Source of the DNA: Methylosarcina fibrata AML-C10
GTDB lineage: Bacteria > Pseudomonadota > Gammaproteobacteria > Methylococcales > Methylomonadaceae
Length of the DNA stretch: 64,000 nucleotides
Reading direction: 5' to 3'
Assembly (NCBI RefSeq): GCF_000372865.1
Contig: NZ_KB889965.1
Span: 3,989,786-4,053,785, forward strand
Shown here: positions 57,539 through 64,000 of the stretch, piece after piece
Layout of the letters: every line of letters starts with the position of its first letter
Numbering within the stretch: the first letter of the stretch is position 1
Notes under the pieces: model-generated
Told to the model about the DNA's origin: nothing
The model's input: only the letters and a program-made list of their open reading frames with translations
The model's database searches: none
Program-made: the position numbers and the translations under genes

Positions 57539-58588
57539 ATGCCGAAAAAAGGTCGGAACATTGTCGTTATCGGAGCTTCGGCCGGAGGTTTGGAGACCCT
57601 TGACCGATTGATCGGCCAACTGCCGGGCGAGTTTCCCGCGGCCATTTTTATCGTTCAGCACCTGGACCCCGCGCACATGCCCTCCATGCTGCTGCACAAA
57701 TTAAGCGCATACAAAGCTTTCCGCTGCAAGATAGCGGAAGACGGCGAGGCATTCGGGCCCGGACAAATCTATATAGCCCCGTCGGATGCTCATCTGTTAA
57801 TCAAGGAAAGCACGCTGCTTGTCCGGCGAGGCGCCAAGGAAAACCGCTACCGGCCGGCGATCGATCCTCTGTTCCGCTCGGCGGCGGTGGCGCATGGGCC
57901 GCGCGTGATCGGCGTTGTATTGACCGGAATGCTGGACGACGGCACTTCCGGACTGATGGCGATTCACCGGTGCGGCGGCGTCGCCGTCGTCCAGGACCCG
58001 AGCGATGCGCTGTACCCCGACATGCCCCAAAGCGCCATCAATAACGACCACGTCGATTATTGCGTGCCGTTAAGGGAAATGGGGCGGCTCCTGGACAAAC
58101 TCAGCCGCGAGCTTCCGGACCCATCGGTTCCGATACCTGAAGACGTTCGGATCGAGGCGGAAATTGCCGAGCGTGTCCTTTCGGAAATTGCGGAAATGAG
58201 TGGGCTGGGCGCCTTGGTTCCTTACGCTTGTCCCGGTTGTGGAGGCCCGCTTTGGGAGATGAAGGATGAGAAAGGGCAACGGTTTCGCTGCCACACGGGC
58301 CACACCTTCACCGCCTTGGCGTTATTGGACGATCAGTCGAAAAAAATCGAGGAGACGCTGTGGACCGCCATAAGGATGTTCGAGGAGCGCAAGAATCTTC
58401 AGAAAAACATGGCGAATAAAGAAAAGCGTCCCAGATCGAAACAAATATACGAAAAAAGTTTGCAGGAAACCCAGGCCCATATCGACCGTCTTCGATCCCT
58501 GCTGCTGGCGGCGAACGGACAAGCCGGCGATGAATCGAATACGTCCCCGATTGAGCCGGCATCGCGCAGCCTGCCTGCCGACGACTAA
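57539..58588 (+). CDS. Stand-alone CheB-type methylesterase with zinc-ribbon-like tail
   Basis: A 349-residue protein. Residues 1-190 are a CheB catalytic domain without the receiver domain. The triad is Ser in GASAGGL, His in IVQHLDPAHM and Asp in LTGMLDDGTSGL. About residues 225-260 hold Cys/His pairs (YACPGCGGPLWE, FRCHTGHTFT) resembling a zinc ribbon, then a helical end. With no cheR, receptor or flagellar gene nearby it probably serves a non-chemotaxis signalling role. Confidence 0.85.
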   Translation: MPKKGRNIVVIGASAGGLETLDRLIGQLPGEFPAAIFIVQHLDPAHMPSMLLHKLSAYKAFRCKIAEDGEAFGPGQIYIAPSDAHLLIKESTLLVRRGAKENRYRPAIDPLFRSAAVAHGPRVIGVVLTGMLDDGTSGLMAIHRCGGVAVVQDPSDALYPDMPQSAINNDHVDYCVPLREMGRLLDKLSRELPDPSVPIPEDVRIEAEIAERVLSEIAEMSGLGALVPYACPGCGGPLWEMKDEKGQRFRCHTGHTFTALALLDDQSKKIEETLWTAIRMFEERKNLQKNMANKEKRPRSKQIYEKSLQETQAHIDRLRSLLLAANGQAGDESNTSPIEPASRSLPADD

Positions 58589-58697
58589 GTCCGGGCGGCC
58601 GCGCTGCATCGCAAGGCCGAACGTTTCCGCTGTAAATCGGCCGGAGCGCATTGGCATGCTTCCGCCTTTCCCGGAAGGCTTGAACGAATAAGAACGG

Positions 58698-59861
58698 TTA
58701 AGGCTTCAACACGACCTTAACGCAATCTTCTTCTTTCTCCTGAAATATCTTGTAGGCATAAGGCGCTTCCGACAGCGCCAGGCGATGGGTGATGATGTCG
58801 TCCAGTTTGACTTTACCCTGCTCGATGTATTGCAGGAGCAGGTCGATGTATTTATGGACCGGAGCCTGCCCGCCTTTCAGCACGATGGCTTTTTCGAAAA
58901 ACTGGCCCACCGGGAAATTATCGTAATAAGTCGGATAAACTCCGAGCACGGACACGATGCCGCCTCGGCGAACCGCGCTCATGCAGGCCTCCAGCACTTT
59001 CGTCGAGCCCACTTCGAGATTGACGACGGCTTTGGCTTTTTCCAGCATCGAGCGGCCGGGCTCAAAGCCGACCGCATCCACGCAGACGTCTGCGCCGCGC
59101 CCTTCCGTCATCGCCCGGATTTGTTCAACGACGTCCTTGGCGCCGTCCTTCCAGAGGATCGTTTCACAGCCCGCCGCCGCTTGGGCCTTGTCCAAACGAT
59201 AGAGCAGAACGTCGACGACGATGACCTTGCCGGCGCCTCGCAGCCAGGCACATTTGGCCGCCATCAGTCCGACCGGACCCGAGCCGAAAATCGCTACCGT
59301 TTCGCCGCCCCTGAGCTCGCCCCAGTCGATGCCGGTGTATCCGGTCGGAAAAATGTCGGTCAGAAACAACACCTGTTCGTCGGTCAGATCGTCCGGCACC
59401 CGTCTCGGACCGAAATCGGCGTAGGGCACCCGCACGTATTCCGCCTGGCCGCCGTCGTAGCCTCCGTACAGGTCGGTATAGCCGAACAGGCCGCCGCCTT
59501 TTTCCGTCATCACCCCACCCTCGGGACCGTAGTGGTCGGGATTGGAATTTTCGCAATGGCCGGGCAAATGATGAGTGCAAAAGAAACAAGTGCCGCAGGC
59601 AATGGGAAACGGGACCACGACCCGGTCTTCCCGCTTGAATTTTGTTACCGCCGGACCGACTTCCTCGACGATGCCCATGAATTCATGGCCCATCACCATC
59701 GGGCGCAGTTGCGGCAGGCCGCCGGAATAAATGTGCAGGTCGGAGCCGCAGATCGCCGTTGAGGTGACTTTTAAAATCATGTCCCTGTCCTGACGGAGCG
59801 CCGGGTCGGGGACCGTATCGCAAGAGATCTTTTGGGGGCCGTGTATTCGGACGGCTTTCAT
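58698..59861 (-). CDS. Zinc-dependent alcohol dehydrogenase
   Basis: A 387-residue MDR-superfamily enzyme resembling the glutathione-independent formaldehyde dehydrogenase/threonine dehydrogenase subgroup. Catalytic zinc ligands are in ICGSDLHIYSG and MGHEFMG, and structural zinc cysteines in ACGTCFFCTHHLPGHC. The NAD domain carries IFGSGPVGLMAAK. The substrate is uncertain; oxidation of small aldehydes or alcohols is likely. It is transcribed alone on the minus strand. Confidence 0.88.
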   Translation of the reverse strand: MKAVRIHGPQKISCDTVPDPALRQDRDMILKVTSTAICGSDLHIYSGGLPQLRPMVMGHEFMGIVEEVGPAVTKFKREDRVVVPFPIACGTCFFCTHHLPGHCENSNPDHYGPEGGVMTEKGGGLFGYTDLYGGYDGGQAEYVRVPYADFGPRRVPDDLTDEQVLFLTDIFPTGYTGIDWGELRGGETVAIFGSGPVGLMAAKCAWLRGAGKVIVVDVLLYRLDKAQAAAGCETILWKDGAKDVVEQIRAMTEGRGADVCVDAVGFEPGRSMLEKAKAVVNLEVGSTKVLEACMSAVRRGGIVSVLGVYPTYYDNFPVGQFFEKAIVLKGGQAPVHKYIDLLLQYIEQGKVKLDDIITHRLALSEAPYAYKIFQEKEEDCVKVVLKP

Positions 59862-60006
59862 GGCGTACCTCCGGTTGGAAAACTAAGGTCAAACAGACAG
59901 TTGATCAAAAGACGAATGCCCAAGGCCGGCTGATGTTGCGAACGGCCGGCATCAGGCGCAATCGGGCCGGCTTTTCTTCCGTTTGCCGGCCCACGCGGCC
60001 TCTTTG

Positions 60007-60618
60007 CTATCGATTCAGGCCGCTGCCGCCGGGAATGGCGTCCCTCATCATATTGTCGCCGCCGGGGCTGACGGTATCCTGGTTGATGTTTTCGGTATGG
60101 GGAGCAGGGCCGCTGTTCATCTTTTCCGTGTCAAACGTGGTATCCCGGGGCGTGCCCTGGCCGCCGGGCGCGTTTCGTCCTGAAGTAGTGCCTTGGTTTA
60201 CGAGCCGTGCCGGGGGAACTCCCCGGTTTGTGTTTTGGCCCGAGGCAGTACCCTGATTCATTCCCTGACCGACTTCCGGCTCATCGCCTGAAACCAGATT
60301 CCGGTAGCGCTGCACCGAACCTTGCTTCGGCTGAGTGCCGCTGTATTCCGGATGCGGCTTGGTGCCTCTGCCGGCGCCCTGCTTTTGGGTGGTCGGTACC
60401 CCGCCGCTTCGGCTCTGCATGCGGGTGTCCGCCGATTGCAGGGTTTGAGGGCTCGTTCCTTGTTGTTCTCGAGCCTCGGCAGGATGGCTCAGATAAAATA
60501 AGCTGGCTCCGAAAATGATCGGCAGCCACAGTTTTTTTATCGCCAATTCAACCGGTTGGGCCGCGAAAGCGACGTTGGCCGCGGCTGCGGTATGCGATCG
60601 GGTTGCTTTTGCTTTCAT
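60007..60618 (-). CDS. Exported low-complexity protein of unknown function
   Basis: A 203-residue protein with an N-terminal region ending in a hydrophobic helix and signal-type site (LWLPIIFGASLFYLSHPAEA). The mature part is rich in Gly, Gln, Thr, Asn and Pro and contains an internal duplication (NQGTASGQNTNRG and NQGTTSGRNAPGG). It is probably disordered. No family was recognised. Gene-like length and the signal support a real gene, but the frame lacks conserved motifs. Confidence 0.55.
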   Translation of the reverse strand: MKAKATRSHTAAAANVAFAAQPVELAIKKLWLPIIFGASLFYLSHPAEAREQQGTSPQTLQSADTRMQSRSGGVPTTQKQGAGRGTKPHPEYSGTQPKQGSVQRYRNLVSGDEPEVGQGMNQGTASGQNTNRGVPPARLVNQGTTSGRNAPGGQGTPRDTTFDTEKMNSGPAPHTENINQDTVSPGGDNMMRDAIPGGSGLNR

Positions 60619-60950
60619 GATGGTGTCCTCTATGGAAACTATTGCGGCAGCCGGTGCGAATTAAAGCAGCGTCTTGCAGCAATAAGGCTGAGTGGTTTCG
60701 GATCCGGCCGGGCTAGCGGCCATGCCGCTCAGCAAATTGAATAAGAACTCTATTACCGTTGATTACCGGACTGTATTGCCGTTTATCCCGGAATTTAGCC
60801 ATAGATTAATGATTTATCCTGTCCGGATCGGTGCGTTGTCCCACATTCACGAAAAAAACGACGGTGCTCTGCAATAGACGCCCTTTGCGGGCGGAAAGGG
60901 AAGGGTTCGTGGATTTCTTACACCACACTTGCCGGATTTGAGAAGAACGT
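60619..60950. other. Intergenic region between the low-complexity gene and the msrPQ remnant
   Basis: About 330 bp in which no gene, hairpin or repeat could be supported. Confidence 0.4.
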
Positions 60951-61315
60951 TTACAACGAGTAGCGCTGTCCGGTCGGAATCATCAAAAGGCCGAGCTGTC
61001 GGTTTTTTAGCCATGCCGCGACGCGAAACGCCAACAGAAAAGCGATGATGAGTAGATAAAAGACGGGTTCGCTCAAGTCGCCCTTGAGCTGTCAGAAATA
61101 GTGCAGCACGGCCAGAAAGGAAGCGAGATGGATCCAACGGTGCAGTTTTTTCCGGCGCGGCGTAAAGAACTCGAGCCCAGGAACCGTTTGCTGCTCTGAT
61201 TCCAGCGAGGATGCGGTACGGTCGGGTTGACGTTGGCGTAAAAACCGTATTCGTCGGGAGTGTAGTTATTCCAGGTGGTTATCGGCGCCTGTTTCAGCAG
61301 GTCGACATTGACCAG
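60951..61315 (-). pseudogene. Fused remnant of msrP and msrQ
   Basis: On the minus strand the first part reads VDLLKQAPITTWNNY, TPDEYGFYANVNPTVPHPRW and NQSSKRF, the C-terminal region of the periplasmic methionine sulfoxide reductase MsrP (YedY). After a junction the frame shifts to KKLHRWIHLASFLAVLHYF, then TGA, then QLKGDLSEPVFYLLIIAFLL, the last helices of its heme partner MsrQ (YedZ). The TGA sits where MsrQ usually has Trp. The end of msrP and most of msrQ are deleted. Confidence 0.7.
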
Positions 61316-61471
61316 AAACGCCGTCGTATTCGTGACGAACGACTGTTTGTCGACGCAGGCAGGAAAACGCCGGGAAAAACGACGGTCGGGCGGATAATCG
61401 ACAAGTATCCCCTCGGGTTTGCCGAATAGTGCTAAAATCGGCGCTCGATTACACTTCAATTCAGGAAAGAC

Positions 61472-61747
61472 ATGACAAAAATCACGATTGAGCACAACCC
61501 CAGCGAAGAGCGTTTACAGAAACTGGGCGTGGCGAACTGGTCCATCTGGGAGAAAGAAGTCTCCAAATTCCCGATCGATTTCGACGAAACCGAAACCGCT
61601 TATATTCTGGAAGGCGAGATTCTGGTCACGCCCGAAGGCGGCGAACCGGTGCGCATCCTGCCCGGTGATCTGGTGGTATTCCATGAAGGCTTGAACAGCC
61701 AGTGGGAAGTGGTCAAGCCGCTGCGCAAGCATTACAGCTACGATTAA
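61472..61747 (+). CDS. Small cupin-domain protein
   Basis: A 91-residue single-cupin protein of the (S)-ureidoglycine aminohydrolase-like (DUF861) group: ANWSIWEKEVSKFPIDFDET, then the barrel strands ETAYILEGEILVTPEGG and VRILPGDLVVFHEG. The histidine-poor metal site leaves its chemistry open. AGGAAAG precedes the ATG. Confidence 0.85.
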   Translation: MTKITIEHNPSEERLQKLGVANWSIWEKEVSKFPIDFDETETAYILEGEILVTPEGGEPVRILPGDLVVFHEGLNSQWEVVKPLRKHYSYD

Positions 61748-61871
61748 GCGGTTTGACGTGTTCGCATGCCTTTTTTCGGCTTGCAATGAACAAATTGTCG
61801 GCCATCTTAAATTTGCGAACATTGAGGTAGGTTGAGTTGGCGGAGACAACCCAACAGATCTCGTTATCAAT

Positions 61872-61903
61872 GGTTGGGTTGCCGAACAGCAGGCAACCCA
61901 ACC
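61872..61903. repeat. Perfect 12-bp inverted repeat
   Basis: GGTTGGGTTGCC and GGCAACCCAACC are separated by eight bases. A related GTTGAGTTGG...CAACCCAAC pair lies just upstream (about 61829-61855), so the unit looks like a REP-type repeat. Between convergent genes it could also stop transcription from both sides. Confidence 0.65.
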
Positions 61904-61959
61904 TTGTATCTTAATTCTCGTTATGGTTAGCTACCATGACTTGGGACAGCAAGTAGCAA

Positions 61960-62040
61960 GTAGCCCGGATGCAACGCAGTGACATCCGGGGATTTGATGC
62001 ACAGAACTCCCGGATTACGCAAAGCTCCATCCGAGCTACG
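61960..62040. repeat. REP-like palindromic element
   Basis: GTAGCCCGGATG...CATCCGGG is followed by a related arm ending CATCCGAGCTAC, the familiar proteobacterial REP pattern in which GTAGCCCGGATG pairs with CATCCGAGCTAC across about 55 bp. Confidence 0.65.
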
Positions 62041-62091
62041 CTAGCTGGCTTTTTCCCGGAAAGCCGGCCTTCCGGAGGAAAATCTTGCCGT

Positions 62092-63270
62092 TCAATCCCT
62101 GCCGAAGCGAAGCAGTATCACTGCCAGGCCGGAAAATCCGGCGCCGGCATAGAAAGTCATTGCGGCACCGGCATGGTCCCAAAGCCATCCGGCCAGAAGG
62201 CTGGCCGCGAGCATGCCTAAGCCGGTCACGAAATTGAAAACGCCGAACGCAGACCCTTTCAAATCCGACGGAGCGGCATCAGCTACGAGAGCCGCCAGAA
62301 TCCCTTGGGTAAACCCCATGTGCAGGCCCCAGAAGGCCACGCCGATCAGCACCAGGCAGGGAGAAGCCGCCACCGCCAGCAGCAGGTCGGCGCAAGCGAG
62401 CAGAAGGAGCCCTGCCGACAGCAGGGCATGCCTGCTCCACCGGTCGGACAGAGCGCCCGCGGGATACGCCGACAGCGCATAAACGACATTCATCACCACC
62501 ATCACCATGGGCAGCCAAGTGAGGGTCAGGCCCGCCTGTTGCGCGCGCAACACCAAAAACGCTTCGCTGAACCGACTCAGCGTAAAAACTCCGCCGATGG
62601 CGACGATGTGCCAGTAGGCGTGGGAAAAACTGTTCAGATAAACCATTTTGACCGGCGACCGAAAGGCATGCCGCCCTCCCGGCGCTTCGGTCTCCTGGAC
62701 TCCGGCAAGGATCAACAGGACGGCGGCCGCAGCAGGGACAACGGCGAACCATAGTACGGCCTTGATGTTATCGTGATGGAGATAAAGCAATAAAACGGCC
62801 AGCAAGGGCCCCAAAAAAGCGCCTGCCGTATCCATCGACTGCCGGAGGCCGAAACAGGCGCCTCGGATTTCCGGAGGTGCGACATCGGCCATGAGCGCGT
62901 CGCGGGGTGCGCCTCGAAGGCCTTTGCCGATCCGGTCCAGAAACCGGGCCGTAAATACGGTTTCGATCGAACTTGCCAGAGGGAACAAGGGCTTGGTCAG
63001 GGCCGACAGGCCATAGCCCAGCAAGATCAGCCGCTTGCGATATCGGAGAAAGTCGCTCAGGGAACCGGAAACGATTTTGATCATTTGCGCCGCCGCTTCG
63101 GCAAAACCTTCGACAAGGCCGACGGTCAAGCCGCCAGCGCCGAGAGAGCCGACCAGAAAGACGGGCAGCAGGCTGTGGATCAGCTCGGACGAGACGTCCA
63201 TGAACAGGCTGACGAAGCCCAATACCCATACCGTGCCGGGAATCGCCGGCCGCCGTTGTTTGCGAGTCAT
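62092..63270 (-). CDS. Major facilitator superfamily transporter
   Basis: A 392-residue 12-helix MFS protein. The loop 2-3 region FLRYRKRLILLGYGLSALTK, and then FLDRIGKGLRGAPRDALMAD and RGACFGLRQSMDTAGAFLGP, match a group found widely in proteobacteria whose substrate is unknown. ATG 63270 has AGGAAAC upstream; TTG 63276 is an alternative. Confidence 0.88.
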   Translation of the reverse strand: MTRKQRRPAIPGTVWVLGFVSLFMDVSSELIHSLLPVFLVGSLGAGGLTVGLVEGFAEAAAQMIKIVSGSLSDFLRYRKRLILLGYGLSALTKPLFPLASSIETVFTARFLDRIGKGLRGAPRDALMADVAPPEIRGACFGLRQSMDTAGAFLGPLLAVLLLYLHHDNIKAVLWFAVVPAAAAVLLILAGVQETEAPGGRHAFRSPVKMVYLNSFSHAYWHIVAIGGVFTLSRFSEAFLVLRAQQAGLTLTWLPMVMVVMNVVYALSAYPAGALSDRWSRHALLSAGLLLLACADLLLAVAASPCLVLIGVAFWGLHMGFTQGILAALVADAAPSDLKGSAFGVFNFVTGLGMLAASLLAGWLWDHAGAAMTFYAGAGFSGLAVILLRFGRD

Positions 63271-63484
63271 AACCAAAGTTTCCTGTCATCAGTTGTTTTT
63301 TCTCGAGGTGTCAGGAGAAAGGCAAGGAGAGCCCGAGCCCGCCCGAATGCTGACGAGTTAAAGCCGCCGCGCAGAGCAAATAAAGATCACGTCTTTTCCG
63401 GAGGGACGAAGCAACCGGCAGGAACGCTTCGGCAGAAATTCGGGTCCGAGGAAACGTTGACCTTGCAAATTCCGGTAAATCATC

Positions 63485-63835
63485 ATGACACTTTTACTGA
63501 AACGGGTCTATGACCCTCCTGAAGAACATGACGGCGTGCGCATTCTGGTGGACCGGCTTTGGCCGCGCGGGCTTTCGAAAGAGGAAGCCGGCATTGATTA
63601 CTGGGCCAAAAACGCTGCGCCGTCCAACGAGCTTCGCCGCTGGTACCGGCACGAGGAAGAAAAATGGCCCGAATTCCGAAGCCGTTATCTGGACGAACTG
63701 AGCAACAACCGGCCGGCGGTTGAAGATTTGATCGGCCGACTCGGCCGAGGCAACGCTACGCTGCTTTACGGTTCCAGGGAAACGGAGCGCAATAACGCGG
63801 CCGTTCTGAAGGATTATCTGGAAACGATGCTGTAA
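63485..63835 (+). CDS. DUF488 family protein
   Basis: A 116-residue protein of the DUF488 family (short YeaO-like type): LLKRVYDPPEEHDGVRILVD, LWPRGLSKEEAGIDYWAKNA, APSNELRRWYRHEEEKWPEF and TLLYGSRETERNNAAVL. The function is unknown. It is convergent with the NorR-like gene, 14 bp apart. Confidence 0.9.
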   Translation: MTLLLKRVYDPPEEHDGVRILVDRLWPRGLSKEEAGIDYWAKNAAPSNELRRWYRHEEEKWPEFRSRYLDELSNNRPAVEDLIGRLGRGNATLLYGSRETERNNAAVLKDYLETML

Positions 63836-63849
63836 CCGGCGCCCGAATC

Positions 63850-64000
63850 CTACTTGATGCCCAGGCGCTTGGCCAGGCGGTGCAGGTTGCCCCGATCGAT
63901 GCCCAGGCATCTTGCCGCTTCCGCCCAATTTTGCCGGCATTGGGCGAGGGTGGCGAGAATCTGCGCCCGCTGGAAATTCTCGACCGCCTGGGCCAGCGGC
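63850..64000 (-). CDS. norR: C-terminal end of NorR-like sigma-54 activator (partial)
   Basis: Minus-strand frame open to the window edge, ending with TAG at 63852-63850. It reads LAQAVENFQRAQILATLAQC, RQNWAEAARCLGIDRGNLHR and LAKRLGIK: a Fis-type HTH as at the end of sigma-54 enhancer-binding proteins. The ANLHRLAKRLGIK-like close is characteristic of the nitric-oxide sensor NorR, but the GAF and AAA domains lie outside the window. Confidence 0.7.
   Translation of the reverse strand, partial: PLAQAVENFQRAQILATLAQCRQNWAEAARCLGIDRGNLHRLAKRLGIK

Larger units (their letters stand above)
61748..62091. other. Repeat-rich intergenic region
   Basis: About 340 bp between convergent genes. It holds a perfect hairpin (61872-61903) and a REP-like element (61960-62040), listed separately. 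No gene. Confidence 0.5.

Overview
The window is a chromosomal segment of a gammaproteobacterium. The rpoN–hpf–rapZ order at the left edge and the complete atpIBEFHAGDC–glmU–glmS run in the middle are typical of that class. Several accessory genes would fit a Methylococcales-like (methanotroph) genome, but nothing here proves that assignment. No rRNA, tRNA or CRISPR array was seen.

Layout. 1–5.7 kb: the end of rpoN, hpf, rapZ, a convergent Lon-like ATP protease, and the cbpA–cbpM chaperone pair. 5.7–9.2 kb: chrA with a short decayed piece of chrB still coupled to it, then a 2-isopropylmalate/citramalate synthase-type enzyme. 9.2–16.9 kb: an orphan HicB, a membrane b-type-like protein coupled to a five-heme cytochrome c, ChaB, a PqaA-like protein, an SDR, two alpha/beta hydrolases and a PEBP protein. 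17.3–24.3 kb: three tandem paralogous secreted proteins, each with exactly seven SBBP repeats. 25.2–26.9 kb: nadA and a lipoprotein. 27.2–37.5 kb: the F1Fo ATP synthase operon, a terminator, glmU and glmS. 37.6–44.2 kb: an OFA-type transporter whose small partner gene is decayed, then an island made of an IS630-type element, two AT-rich nucleotide-sugar genes (tviB/tviC type) and a Tn5/IS4-type transposase remnant. An intact copy of the small partner sits just beyond the island.

44.4–49.8 kb: mtfA, then a winged-helix/ATPase regulator facing a three-gene exported operon. The middle gene of that operon fuses an AvrRpt2-like (C70) cysteine protease to a von Willebrand A domain. Four 11-bp direct repeats lie in the shared intergenic region. 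49.8–52.7 kb: a small phage/ICE-like module with a possible single-strand-annealing-like protein, a Gp157-family protein and an XRE repressor. Three copies of one perfect 16-bp palindrome (TATGAA-N4-TTCATA) punctuate it, one of them directly upstream of the repressor. 52.8–64 kb: Bfd, a DUF47–Pit phosphate pair, HdeD, an Old Yellow Enzyme, a stand-alone CheB, a zinc alcohol dehydrogenase, a fused msrP/msrQ remnant, a cupin, an MFS transporter, DUF488 and the end of a NorR-like activator.

The best candidates for something undescribed are the protease–vWA operon with its repeat-bearing promoter, and the palindrome-regulated Gp157 module. Assignments rest on reading translated sequence and remembered family motifs; no database search was run.
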